From positions 186,001 through 250,000 of the forward strand of contig NZ_JABEPR010000002.1 in NCBI RefSeq assembly GCF_013044515.1: a DNA stretch of 64,000 nucleotides. Direction: 5' to 3'. Origin of the DNA: Sphingomonas sp. ID1715 (GTDB lineage: Bacteria; Pseudomonadota; Alphaproteobacteria; Sphingomonadales; Sphingomonadaceae). A model generated the notes under the pieces. The model made no database searches. It was given only the letters and a program-made list of their open reading frames with translations, and was not told where the DNA came from. This document shows, piece after piece, positions 1-9,543 of the stretch. A program made the translations under genes and the position numbers. Numbering within the stretch: position 1 is the stretch's first letter; each line of letters starts with the position of its first letter.

Positions 1-1860
1 GTCGATCATATGCTTGGCGGCGAGCCCTTCTCCGTTGGATAAGGTGACGCCGCCGATTCTGGGCGCGATTACTTCATAGGTGCCGCCAGCGGCAGTTACC
101 GCTTCGACGAGCGCGTCAAACAAAGATGCATCGGTACCGTCGGTCACCAGAATTCCGAGTTTCCGCCCCGCAAAACCCTCCGGTCCGTTGACCACGATGC
201 TCAGCGCCGGCGAAGGGTCGAGGTCGTGGCGCGTGGGCATGGCAGCTTGCGCCGGCTTCGGTAGCACTGCCCCCAGCCCATTAGCGACGGTCTGAGCGAG
301 CTCCTGATCAATGTTAAGAAGATGAGAGACAACCCGCACCCGGATGTCGGGTCGTTCGACCTTGCTCAGCTCGAAGACGAGCGCGTCACCGATGTGCTTC
401 TGCTCGATCGGAGTCTGGCTGATATAGAACTGCCTCGCCTGGCTGTAGTGGTCCGCGAAACTTTCAGCACGGAGCCGCTGCTTGGGCTCGCCGTTCACTT
501 CGACAAAGCTGCGGAAGCCGCGCACGGGATCCTCGCGTGGACCGCCCATCTGGGGGCCCCAGCTATTGGGCTCGTAATTCACGCGCCCCTTCGGGTTGCG
601 CATGGCCATGTGCCCATCCTGCTGGAAGTGCGCCATCGGGCAACGCGGCGAATTGATGGGGATGTGCGTGAAGTTGGGTCCACCGAGGCGCTTGAGCTGC
701 GTATCGAGGTAGGAGAAGTTCCGGCCCTGAAGCAGTGGATCGTTGCTGAAGTCGATCCCAGGCGGCACGTTCTGGGTGCAGAACGCCACCTGCTCGGTTT
801 CGGCGAAGAAGTTGTCGACCACCCGGTCAAGCACGAGCCGGCCGATTGTCCGCACGGGCAGGATTTCTTCGGGAATAAGCTTCGTGGGGTCGAATACATC
901 AAAATCGAACTTATCCGCGAAATCCTGGTTGAACAGTTGAACTCCCAGGTCCCAGGCGGGAAAATCGCCCGCTTCGATTGCGTCCCACAAATCGCGGCGG
1001 TGGAAGTCGGGATCGGCTCCATTGATCTTCACCGCTTCGTTCCAGACGACCGACTGGAGGCGCAGTCTGGGCTTCCAGTGGAACTTCACGAAAGTCGAAT
1101 TGCCGTCCGCATCAAGCAACCGGAAGGTGTGGACGCCAAAGCCCTCCATGAAGCGATACGACCGCGGAATCGCCCGGTCCGACATCGTCCACATGATCAT
1201 GTGCATCGACTCGGGCGTGAGACTGATGAAATCCCAGAAATTATCGTGCGCGGTCTGTGCCTGGGGAAACTCCCGGTCGGGTTCAGGCTTGGCGGCATGC
1301 ACGAGATCCGGAAATTTGATCGGATCCTGGATGAAGAATACGGGGATGTTGTTGCCGACAAGATCCCAGTTACCCTCGTTGGTGTAAAGCTTGACAGCAA
1401 ACCCGCGCACATCCCGCGCCAGGTCGAATGAGCCCTTGTTGCCGGCAACCGTCGAGAAGCGGACAAAGGCTGGGACACGCTCCCCCACTCGCTGGAGGAC
1501 ATCGGCGCGGGTAACGTCTGCCAAGGACTCGGTAAGCTCGAAGAAGCCATGAGCGCCGTATCCGCGGGCATGCACCACGCGTTCGGGAATTCTCTCGTGA
1601 TCGAAGTGGAATATCTTTTCGCGGTAGTGCGCGTCTTCAAGAAGGATAGGCCCGCGCGCGCCCTGCTTCAGAGAGTTTTGGTCGTCGGCAACCGGGATGC
1701 CCTGCTGCGTCGTGAGCGTGGCCACCCCCTTGCCGGCGACCTGGTGCGTCTCGCCACCCGCGCCTTGTGGCTCCGCATAGCGTTGGGAGATCTCGGCGCC
1801 CGGCGGCACCTTGGGAGCCTTGCGCGGGGTCTCTCCGCTCTTGATGGCGGGGGGCGTCAT
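1..1860 (-). CDS. katE: Large-subunit catalase (HPII/KatE type), C-terminus cut off by window edge
   Basis: Haem catalase that converts hydrogen peroxide to water and oxygen in the cytoplasm. The reading frame is open from the start to base 1 and encodes about 620 residues. It shows the catalase core signatures [20 protein letters not shown] (distal His region) and [21 protein letters not shown], and beyond about residue 560 the class I glutamine-amidotransferase-like tail ([16 protein letters not shown]) that marks clade II, large-subunit enzymes. The last part of this tail lies outside the window. The ATG at 1860 is chosen; an in-frame GTG at 1881 is an alternative and neither has a strong ribosome site. 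It follows the hemerythrin gene by under 50 bases and is probably in its transcription unit. Family assignment is secure. Confidence 0.95.
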   Translation of the reverse strand, partial: MTPPAIKSGETPRKAPKVPPGAEISQRYAEPQGAGGETHQVAGKGVATLTTQQGIPVADDQNSLKQGARGPILLEDAHYREKIFHFDHERIPERVVHARGYGAHGFFELTESLADVTRADVLQRVGERVPAFVRFSTVAGNKGSFDLARDVRGFAVKLYTNEGNWDLVGNNIPVFFIQDPIKFPDLVHAAKPEPDREFPQAQTAHDNFWDFISLTPESMHMIMWTMSDRAIPRSYRFMEGFGVHTFRLLDADGNSTFVKFHWKPRLRLQSVVWNEAVKINGADPDFHRRDLWDAIEAGDFPAWDLGVQLFNQDFADKFDFDVFDPTKLIPEEILPVRTIGRLVLDRVVDNFFAETEQVAFCTQNVPPGIDFSNDPLLQGRNFSYLDTQLKRLGGPNFTHIPINSPRCPMAHFQQDGHMAMRNPKGRVNYEPNSWGPQMGGPREDPVRGFRSFVEVNGEPKQRLRAESFADHYSQARQFYISQTPIEQKHIGDALVFELSKVERPDIRVRVVSHLLNIDQELAQTVANGLGAVLPKPAQAAMPTRHDLDPSPALSIVVNGPEGFAGRKLGILVTDGTDASLFDALVEAVTAAGGTYEVIAPRIGGVTLSNGEGLAAKHMID

Positions 1861-1907
1861 GTTCTTGGGATTCCGGGCCACAGCGGGGTTCCAATCAGCT
1901 TCGAGGA

Positions 1908-2495
1908 TCAGGAAAGGGCGAGTATCGGATTGGAAACGGCGAAACCCGTCATCAACTCCTGCTTGCGCATCTTCATCCGGACCCCAAGCGCTTCGAGGTC
2001 AATCTTGCTGCGCGCGCATTGAGGGAAGATTTCGCTCTCCTCCTCCTTCACGTGATGTGCGACGTATTCGGCCAGAACTTGTACTCGCGCGTCGAAGAAT
2101 GCTTCTCCAGGTGCACCAGCCTCGATCTGCGCAATAAGATCCTTGGCGCTGGCATGTTCGACCTGCGCCTCGTCGAGCAGGGTCTTGTCCTCGAGAACGC
2201 CGAACGCAGCAGGATAGAACAACTCTTCTTCGAGACGGGCGTGAACTTTCAGCGCGACGCAAATAGCGTTGGCAAGATCGCGTTTTTCCGCGTCACCAGC
2301 CGCGCTCTCGAATCGGCTGAACAGATCCTCGACCTCGCGGTGGTCGGCCTTTAGCAACGCGATGGCCTCTCTGGGGGCTTCGGCCGGCGGCGTAAGCCTG
2401 CTGGCCTTGCTCGTTTTGTTGGCTCGCGAATACCGCTCTTCGGATTTTGATGGCGCTGGCGAAGCGGATGATTTCAGCTTCTTGGATTTGGGCAT
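1908..2495 (-). CDS. Hemerythrin HHE-domain protein
   Basis: A 195-residue protein with a Lys/Ser-rich N-terminal tail (about 45 residues) followed by a hemerythrin cation-binding HHE four-helix domain. Likely iron ligands are visible in [13 protein letters not shown], the [13 protein letters not shown] helix, [11 protein letters not shown] and [15 protein letters not shown]. Proteins of this kind bind a di-iron centre and have been linked to oxygen, NO or peroxide handling; the exact role is unknown. The ATG at 2495 is chosen because CAGGAGCGCGTGAC precedes it as a ribosome site. It lies just upstream of the catalase in the same direction and has an EcfG-like promoter in front, which suggests a general-stress function. 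Confidence 0.88.
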   Translation of the reverse strand: MPKSKKLKSSASPAPSKSEERYSRANKTSKASRLTPPAEAPREAIALLKADHREVEDLFSRFESAAGDAEKRDLANAICVALKVHARLEEELFYPAAFGVLEDKTLLDEAQVEHASAKDLIAQIEAGAPGEAFFDARVQVLAEYVAHHVKEEESEIFPQCARSKIDLEALGVRMKMRKQELMTGFAVSNPILALS

Positions 2496-2521
2496 GTCAC
2501 GCGCTCCTGTTGCTTCCTGTG

Positions 2522-2546
2522 AACCGGTCACCAGTATGCACGTTCC
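2522..2546 (-). promoter_or_regulatory. EcfG-type general stress promoter candidate
   Basis: Read on the minus strand, GGAAC (2546-2542), a 16-base spacer and GGTT (2525-2522) match the EcfG (ECF15) consensus GGAAC-N16/17-cGTT of alphaproteobacteria. It ends about 27 bases before the hemerythrin start at 2495. The consensus is established knowledge; use of this site is inferred. Confidence 0.55.
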
Positions 2547-2575
2547 GCCTCTGCACGCAATAAAGCAGTTTCGGG

Positions 2576-3517
2576 CTAGTCCTCTGCCTGAAGTGTGTGA
2601 GAATCCTGCTCTCGCAGCCAATTATGGGCGTTGGTGGCGGCGACCGCACCATGCCCCATTGCGACGCTTATCTGGTCAAGCCCTTCCGTCACGTCACCAG
2701 CAGCAAAAAACCCTGCGACTCCGCTGTCGTTCACGGAACCGGCCGGGATGCAGCCATCGGGCTCGAGGGTGATGCCGGCGCGTGAGGCGAGCTCGGCACG
2801 CGGCCGAACACCAAGCGCGGGATAGATGACATCGAACCGTAACGGCTCATCGCGATCTTCAAGGTGGACGGCCATGTGATCGACATGAGGCTCAAGTAAG
2901 GTCAGCGCGCCTGTCTCGACCGCGATCCCGGCTCCGCGCAACTCCCGGGACTGTTCAGGAGACAACTCCGGATAGCCGAGCGGCATCAATGTTATGTTGG
3001 CCGAATACTGCCGAAGGAACAACGCCTCGGCCGCTCCATTGCTGTCGCAGCCGATGACACCGATTCGTGCATCGGAATGCTCAAAGCCGTCGCATATGGG
3101 GCAGTACCGCAAAACCCCTGCTTCGATCGCCTGTTCATGTAGATCGGGGGGCAGGTCGACCTGATTGAGCAATATTCCGCTGGCGAGGATGACGCTGCGG
3201 CTGTTCCATGCGCGCCCGTCCTCGCCAACCAGCCGAAAGCCACCCTCGGACTGCTCAAGATCGGTAATCTTCGCCTCGAGAATCTTCGCGCCGAACTCGA
3301 CGGCATGACGCGTCATTCTCTCGATTAGCTCAGTCCCGCGAATGCCATCCGGAAAACCCGGCGCATTATGCGTGGTCGGTATCCGCAAGGCGCGACTGTT
3401 GCCATCGTGGATGACAAGCACCTTGCGCCGGAAGCGAGCGAGGTAGAGCGCAGCCGTGAGTCCAGCAGGGCCAGCCCCGACAACGATGACTTCGTAGTTC
3501 TTGGCCTTATTACTCAT
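2576..3517 (-). CDS. Thioredoxin-reductase-like FAD/NAD(P)H oxidoreductase
   Basis: A 313-residue two-dinucleotide-fold flavoprotein. The N-terminal FAD-binding motif VIVVGAGPAGLTAALYLARF is followed by the redox-active CPIC pair in RYCPICDGFEHSD near residue 140, the second Rossmann motif (IGVIGCDSNGAAEA) and the C-terminal FAD motif FFAAGDVTEGLDQISVAMG. This is the layout of thioredoxin reductase and its relatives, but the first part (HNAPGFPDGIRGTELIERM) resembles the stress-associated branch rather than canonical TrxB, so the electron acceptor is uncertain. The start ATG at 3517 overlaps the stop of the phospholipase D gene (ATGAGTAA), so translation is probably coupled. It probably serves redox defence together with the neighbouring catalase. 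Confidence 0.85.
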   Translation of the reverse strand: MSNKAKNYEVIVVGAGPAGLTAALYLARFRRKVLVIHDGNSRALRIPTTHNAPGFPDGIRGTELIERMTRHAVEFGAKILEAKITDLEQSEGGFRLVGEDGRAWNSRSVILASGILLNQVDLPPDLHEQAIEAGVLRYCPICDGFEHSDARIGVIGCDSNGAAEALFLRQYSANITLMPLGYPELSPEQSRELRGAGIAVETGALTLLEPHVDHMAVHLEDRDEPLRFDVIYPALGVRPRAELASRAGITLEPDGCIPAGSVNDSGVAGFFAAGDVTEGLDQISVAMGHGAVAATNAHNWLREQDSHTLQAED

Positions 3518-5090
3518 CGCTCGGCTCTTTCCTATTCGCACTATTGAGGGGGTTGTTGGCATTGCTCGATGTCCCGAGTCTCCGCGACCGGATCCGCCTG
3601 AGCCCTTCTCGCCAGTGACGTCGCAAGCCACGTTCGCCGATAGGGTCCAAAAAACTATCCGCGCTCTCAGGATCGAGCAGTTCGTTGTCAGCGATGAACT
3701 GGTCCAATGGCCCCGGCTTGGTAAGATCGAGCAGGTCCAAGGTCTTGCCTTGTCCACGTATCGCTTCAATCGCGTCTACCAGTGATCCACGTTGCTGAAA
3801 CTCATGCGCGAAAGCTTTAGGCTCAACCGCGAGGTGCTCAGCGATCAACCGCGTGCGCAAGCGTGCAATCTCGGGAACCGTTTCTCGGTTGGCCGGCAAG
3901 GCCGCATCGATCACCACGTCGCATTCGCTGTCCAGCCCGAGCGAGCGATTGTTAAGGTTCGACGAGCCCACTCGTATCAGGCGGTCGTCGACGATCGAGA
4001 CTTTGGCATGGACGTAGATGTCGGTGCCTCCGCGCGTCATCGGCACATAGATGCGGAACCGGTTTTGCCGATCAGCCTGGGCGATCTCGCAAGCAAGGCG
4101 CACTCGCGCGCCGTCCATCGCTTTCTGCTCGAGCCAACCGTCAGCCTGGCGCGGCATGACCATGACAAACTCTGGCGGCTCTTCTTCCTGCAACCTTTTG
4201 GCGATGGCTGCAGCCAGTTTGGCGGACGTGAAATACTGGTTCTCGAAATAGATGAAGCGTTTCGCGGCCGCGATCATGTCGAGATAGAGCGCTTCGATCT
4301 CGCGGATTTCGCTGGCGCCTTGATATTCGGCGCGCGTTCGACTGATGGCGACATCGACGTTCACGAACTGCACGGGAAGCTCGTCAGGCCACAGCGAGTC
4401 AGCTGGGGAGTGCGGGGGCGAGAGGTCCATCCCTGTTGCCCGATGCCAGCGGTCGCAGCCGAGAGACCCGAGAGCCGAAGCAATCGGGCCTTCCAGCATC
4501 ATCGTCGCATCGTGCCACGGCGCATAAGCCTTGCCGTTTGGCAGCCGCCGGCGTTCGTCCCGATCGGCGTGCTCGCAAGTGTCCCAACGCGCGGTCGAAA
4601 TATCGATTCCGCCGCACACAGCCAGACTGTCGTCAATCACCACTATCTTTTGATGGTGACTGCATCCTGGCGGGTGAGCGCTGTCGAACCGAAAATCGAT
4701 CGCCTTCGTTCGCTCCCATTTCCATAGCATCAGCGCGGCGGTCGGCCGGAAGAGCTGCTTTTTTGCGCCGAAGCTCCATTTAAGAATCGCTATTCGGCGA
4801 TCTGGCTTTTTCCGGGCCAAGGTGAGGAAGAATTGCCCAAGCGTGCTTTTCGACGAGCCCCGGCTTGGTTCCAGTTGAATGCGAGTGTCGAAATCCCAGC
4901 CGATCACCAGAATGAGGTCGCGCGCCGCTGCCATGACCTTTTGTACGAGATGATAATAATCGGCTGCGTCCACAATGACCGAAGCTCGGCGACAAGCTTC
5001 GATGCGCCAGCAGTTACGTCCCATCGCAACGATTGGCTCCAGGCTCGTAAGGCCCGCGCGCCGATCATGTCGCTCCTCATCGTTCATCAT
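3510..5090 (-). CDS. Phospholipase D-family phosphatidyltransferase/hydrolase
   Basis: A 526-residue protein with two HKD catalytic motifs: HHQKIVVIDDSLAVCGGID in the first half and YVHAKVSIVDDRLIRVGSSN in the second, which together form the PLD active site. Members hydrolyse phospholipids or transfer phosphatidyl groups; cardiolipin synthases are close relatives. No convincing N-terminal membrane helices are seen, unlike classical cardiolipin synthase, so a soluble PLD acting on membrane lipids is more likely. It is the first gene of the pair with the thioredoxin-reductase-like gene (8-base overlap). Substrate is not predictable from sequence alone. Confidence 0.88.
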   Translation of the reverse strand: MMNDEERHDRRAGLTSLEPIVAMGRNCWRIEACRRASVIVDAADYYHLVQKVMAAARDLILVIGWDFDTRIQLEPSRGSSKSTLGQFFLTLARKKPDRRIAILKWSFGAKKQLFRPTAALMLWKWERTKAIDFRFDSAHPPGCSHHQKIVVIDDSLAVCGGIDISTARWDTCEHADRDERRRLPNGKAYAPWHDATMMLEGPIASALGSLGCDRWHRATGMDLSPPHSPADSLWPDELPVQFVNVDVAISRTRAEYQGASEIREIEALYLDMIAAAKRFIYFENQYFTSAKLAAAIAKRLQEEEPPEFVMVMPRQADGWLEQKAMDGARVRLACEIAQADRQNRFRIYVPMTRGGTDIYVHAKVSIVDDRLIRVGSSNLNNRSLGLDSECDVVIDAALPANRETVPEIARLRTRLIAEHLAVEPKAFAHEFQQRGSLVDAIEAIRGQGKTLDLLDLTKPGPLDQFIADNELLDPESADSFLDPIGERGLRRHWREGLRRIRSRRLGTSSNANNPLNSANRKEPSDE

Positions 5091-5574
5091 GAGCTCTTAG
5101 CTCACCTCGCGCGTCGCACAAGAATATTTTGATCGGATAGGGGCTGCATTGGACCTGGTTGTACGCGCAAGCTAACCAGCTTCTGCGAGAGGCTACCGGA
5201 GCAAAGTGATGGCGCGTCCAGGAAAAGGCGGTTCCTAAAGCAGTCCAGCCGCACGCTCATCAGAGGTCGCCTCCGCATCGCCATTTAGACGGAGGGAGCC
5301 GGAACTGCCTCAACCCGAAAGGAGAGTGACCGGTTCGGAACTTGGGCCGTTCAGTCCGAGAAACCTCCGGCATGTTCGGCCCGCGCTCCCGGCAATAATC
5401 AGTGTGGCTTCCGGAATTGGTTCAAGCGGCAGCAGGGGCAGCTCAGGAGAGATATGCAAGCTGACCTCACTCCGCGATTGTCAGGCTATGCACCTGCTGA
5501 GTTGCCTCACTGACGATCTGGCCCTCAACGTACGGGGGGGCAAGGTGTTCACAGGAAATTGGCAAGACGGGAGG
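5091..5574. other. Intergenic stretch, no gene recognised
   Basis: About 480 bases between the phospholipase D start and the McrC remnant. I see no open frame resembling a known protein and no clear promoter motif. It may contain further decayed upstream parts of the McrC gene, but I could not align them. Confidence 0.4.
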
Positions 5575-6300
5575 TTTGCGAGGGGGCGGGAGAACCAGCA
5601 GCGACAGTCGGAGCTTAGCTCTGCCTTCGCCGACATCACCGCGCTGCCTGTCAAAGCCCTTCCGTGGGCATCAGGTGGTTATCGACCGAACCAACCGCTC
5701 GCTGGGCGCACTGCTTTCCTTGGTTAAGCTGCTGCTCGGCGACCGCTTCCATACGACGAGCAGCGGTGACGTTCGGGGCTTCTCGCTCCTGTTCGAGATG
5801 AACAAGCTGTTCGAGGAGTTCGTCGGACGGAGCCTTGCCCGCGCCCTGTCTGGAACCGGCTTTGAGGTCCGCCTGCAGGGTCCACGGGGCTATGCGCGGC
5901 TGACCTCGAGACGGGGCAAAGCCGCTTTGCCGCCAAGCCGGACATCACGATAGCCAGCCGAGGCGCGCCACTGCTGGTGATCGACACCAAATGGAAGCGC
6001 CTCAAGGGCGCGATCGATGATCCAAAGTACGGCGTCGGCCAAGCCGACGTCTACCAGATGATGGCCTACGCTCACGTCTACCAGGGCGAACGCCTGCTGC
6101 TCCTCTACCCCCACCACGCGGGGCTCGGATCGGAAGCGGCCGGGTTGACCTGCGTGCATCAGATCAACGGGACCGCAGACAGCCGGATCGCGGTTGGGAC
6201 GGTTTCGCTCTCGAAGCCCCAGGCGGCGATCGGCCAGCTGAGGAAGCGTCTGTCGCTCGGCCATCTGTGCCTTCGACCCATAGAGTCGTCGCCTGCATAG
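5575..6300 (+). pseudogene. McrC (5-methylcytosine restriction subunit) remnant
   Basis: The 3' part of an McrC-like nuclease subunit is readable in three pieces. A stretch ending in AFADITALPVKALPW is in one frame. After one extra G in the GGG at 5666-5668 the next frame reads HQVVIDRTNRSLGALL and FSLLFEMNKLFEEFVGRSLA. A missing base near 5902 returns to the first frame with FAAKPDITIASRGAPLLVID and TKWKRLKGAIDD, the PD-(D/E)xK nuclease core. The N-terminal half and any mcrB partner are absent, so this is a dead fragment of a type IV restriction system whatever the cause of the two single-base shifts. It has no neighbours of the same function. Confidence 0.75.
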
Positions 6301-6374
6301 GGGTCAACATAGCAGCTTCGGGTGATTCACTCGCGGGTACCGAACACGGCAAGTCACCGCCCCTGATCGCATGG

Positions 6375-7202
6375 TCATGCGAACGCGCCCGCGCGCTGCC
6401 AATATGTCATGATGACCTTCTCGCCCTCTACGACCGGCAATCCCGCGTGCAGGCTCGCGGGATCACGTCGGCCAGCAAGGTCGACGTTGCGAAAGATCAC
6501 CGCTGATCCGGGCCGCGGGCACAGCGCGACGCCACAAGACGGGAAGGCTGTAGCGCCGCCCGATGCCGGGCTCTGCAGATAGATCAGCACGGTATTCACA
6601 CGCTGGCCGCCGTGCGCAATATGAACCGCACCGCCGGCACCATCTGGAAAGGAATCAAAGTGCGGTCGGTATTCTTCGTCCTTCCGATAACGAAGTATCT
6701 GCAGACCCTCGCCGTTGACGACTGGCCAGTCAGTCAGCGCTGCAAGACGTCGCTCCAGCCGGGAGATCAAGCCGGTCTCGGAGCGGTCCAGCATCACGCC
6801 TGAGCTCGTCCGCTCCGGATGGGGCAAATTGTCACCGCTGACCTCATCCACTACCGTGGATGGCTGCAGCCCCCGTTCCTGCGCGTACTTCAGCAATTCA
6901 GCTCGTTCTTCCTCAGACAACACGTTTTCACAGAGCGCGATGGCGGGGTTTTGGAGTCGAAAGGTCACTCTGATCTCGCGATCCTCGCACCGGATCATTC
7001 CGGTGTCAGGCACAACCGGCAGTGCCACGACGGGTGCCGTCAGGTCGGGGAACACCTGCGCGATGCCAGTGGAAAGGGCTGCCCGTGCATCCGCCTCGTT
7101 CCATCCGGCGGCAATCATCCGGACTTGCATGTCCGCCGGATCGCAGCCTGCGGAGAGGTTCCTGGCGATCCATTCCTGCCAGCTCGGTTCAGCGAATTGC
7201 AT
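6375..7202 (-). CDS. 2-oxoglutarate/Fe(II) oxygenase, prolyl-4-hydroxylase-like
   Basis: A 275-residue protein whose C-terminal half is a P4Hc-type 2-oxoglutarate- and iron-dependent dioxygenase. The HxD of the facial triad is in EYRPHFDSF near residue 180, the distal His in ASLHAGLPV and the 2-oxoglutarate-binding Lys in EGEKVIMTYW. A conserved QILRY motif precedes the HxD. The N-terminal 90 residues resemble the small helical region seen in bacterial homologues. The substrate is unknown. The ATG at 7202 has GGGACAGA in front. It lies just downstream of the autotransporter gene on the same strand. Confidence 0.85.
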   Translation of the reverse strand: MQFAEPSWQEWIARNLSAGCDPADMQVRMIAAGWNEADARAALSTGIAQVFPDLTAPVVALPVVPDTGMIRCEDREIRVTFRLQNPAIALCENVLSEEERAELLKYAQERGLQPSTVVDEVSGDNLPHPERTSSGVMLDRSETGLISRLERRLAALTDWPVVNGEGLQILRYRKDEEYRPHFDSFPDGAGGAVHIAHGGQRVNTVLIYLQSPASGGATAFPSCGVALCPRPGSAVIFRNVDLAGRRDPASLHAGLPVVEGEKVIMTYWQRAGAFA

Positions 7203-8208
7203 TCTGTCCCTGTCGATCGAACAGGTTCCTGCGCGCCGGACAGTAGCCCCGCGCACAGGAACCGCCGGTCAGAACCCGAAATGGAGCGAGGCGCTGACCG
7301 AGAACGGATTGCCTCCCGCGTTGCCCACGCTCTTGTGTGCCGAGAGAGAGAGCACGCCACTGCGCCCGATCCGCTGGTCGATGTCCGCGCCCAGCCGGGC
7401 ATGGTCGCGGTCTACCGCATAGACGCCGCCCGCACCCCCCATGCCAGTGCCGATGATCTGGAAGGCCGGACCACCGTCAAACCGGTCGAAGCGGTGGATA
7501 TACTCCCCGCGCAGGCGCAGCGTGGTTGGCTCGGCCAGGGCGAAGCGACCGGTCAGGCCCAGGCGCCCTTCTGAAGCTTTGTCACTGGAGCGACCGACAG
7601 TGACCGGGAAGCCGCCGCCAGTCTCGGTATAGCCATCGACCGTCACCCGGCTCCAAGTGTAACTGATCGTCGGGGTCAGTCCGAAGCGGCCGCTTCCCAC
7701 GATGTCAAACCAGTCAAGCCGAGCGCGCAGGGCAAGCCCACGGGCGTCAGTCGATCCGGTGCTGGTGTCGGTGTTCGTACCGTTGAGATAGTTGCGACGC
7801 AGGTTGACGTTCCAGTCACCATAGATCGCTGTCGCACTCATCACAGCGCCGCTCTGGCCGAGCCGCAGGTCGGCCTCGGCCACGCCATGCCAGCCTTCGA
7901 GCTTTTGCCTGCCGCCCAGCGGCAGATCGGAATTCGACCGGTCATAGCCGATGCCAGCCCCTAGCCGGAGCGGGCCGGCGTCAACGCAGGCGCCTGCTTC
8001 GGCCAACGTGGAATCCCCATCATTGCGGCCATCCCGGCGATAATCGAGCACGGTCCACGCACAGCCGCGGCCCGGTTGCACATAATCGGTGAGGATCCGG
8101 TGATGTGCCCCCCACATCATCAGCCCAAGCCCACCCTGCAACGCTAGATTGGGCGCTGCCTGCATCACGGTTGCTCCAAAGTCGTCGAGACCGATGACGC
8201 CGGTTCCT

Positions 8209-8322
8209 GGTGTTGGAGCGGGTGTCGGTGCCGGAGTTGGAGTGGGTGTCGGCGTTGGTGTCGGAGCCGGTGTCGGCGTGGGCGTTGGCGTTGGCGTTGG
8301 CGTTGGCGTCGGAGCGGGTGAT
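8209..8322 (-). repeat. Pro-Thr linker repeat (first copy)
   Basis: Tandem short repeats encoding alternating Pro-Thr with occasional Pro-Ala, joining the HAF repeats to the autotransporter barrel. Such low-complexity DNA is prone to slippage and to assembly error. Confidence 0.85.
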
Positions 8323-9372
8323 CCGGCTGCGGCCCTCGCAAGATAGGGCTGGCTGGTGCCGTTGATGTTCCCGTGCCCGATCACCATCGTGCCGTCAGCG
8401 CTCACATCGGCCGCACTGTTATAGATATTCGCGCCGTTGTTCACGCCCGCAACGGCGAGCCAGTCGGCGATCGACTGGGTGCCAGCGGCCGTCCAGCGAA
8501 CTGCCGAGTCGGTGAAACCCGCAGACGAGGTGCCGACGATGACCGCGCCGTCGGCGCTTACAGCGTTTGCGACTGATCGCGTTTGTCCCGGCAGGGACGC
8601 AAGCGCGACCATCCCACCCGCCTGTGTCCATCGGAATGCGACCATACCGGTAGGAGCGGTTGAGCTCCCGACGATGACCGAGCCATCTGCGGAAATGTCG
8701 TTTCCGGAGGAACTGAACGACTCACCGTAGCGGCCGATCGCTCCCAGCGACACCATTTGGCCTGCCTGGGTCCAGCGGAAGGCCGAAAATTGGCCATCAA
8801 AGCCGCCTCCCGAAGCCTCTCCGGTGACGACGGATCCATCGGCTGAGGCCGCGCGGGCCAGCGAATAGGCGAATCCGTTCGACGTGATCGGCCTGGCGCG
8901 ACCGCCGTCTATCCAGATGACCGCGCGAGTGCTTGCGCTGGCGCTGGACTCCGGCGAGCTGAAGCCCACGGCCACGCGCCCATCCGCCGAAACGCCGAGC
9001 GCCTGGACATTTACCGCGCCGTCAAATCCCGCCAGCCTGACCGATGTTCCCGTGCCATCGACATTGCGGAACAGGAAGGCCGCAGTGATCTGGGAGGTGG
9101 CAGCATAGGATCCGACGGCTACGGTCCCGTCATTGGAAAGACCGCTTATCGTCATCTGATTGGTTGAAAAACTGTCGGGCAGAGGAAACCTTGTAACGCC
9201 CTGAGCCCGTTATGATGAACCCGTCAGAGGTCCCAATGGCGCGTCCGTCTCCGGAAATGCTGTTGTAACGGACATTGCCGCTCCCCGGACCACCCGGAAG
9301 CAGATCATCGCCGGTGATCGAGGGAACTGCCGTAGCAATGGGGGCCGGCGTCGGGGCGCTGATAGCCACCGG

Positions 9373-9543
9373 CCCTGGTGTGGGTGTCGGAGTCGGCGTG
9401 GGCGTGGGCGTGGGCGCGGGCGTCGGAGTCGGAGTAGGCGTCGGCGCCGGAGTAGGTGTCGGAGTCGGAGTCGGAGTCGGTGCCGGAGTCGGCGTGGGTG
9501 CCGGAGTCGGCGTGGGTGTCGGAGTAGGCGTCGGTGACGGGGC
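9373..9543 (-). repeat. Pro-Thr linker repeat (second copy)
   Basis: A second, longer Pro-Thr/Pro-Ala encoding tandem repeat in the same gene, preceded like the first by a repeat unit of the form [18 protein letters not shown]. The two repeat-plus-linker blocks look like an internal duplication. Confidence 0.85.

Noticed and set aside
322-1431. Plus-strand open frame over the catalase gene
   Set aside because: The minus-strand frame is an unmistakable catalase; the plus-strand frame is its shadow.
8209-9543. CRISPR array or satellite from the repeated Pro-Thr coding DNA
   Set aside because: The repeats have a 6-12 base coding period without spacers and lie in frame in a protein.
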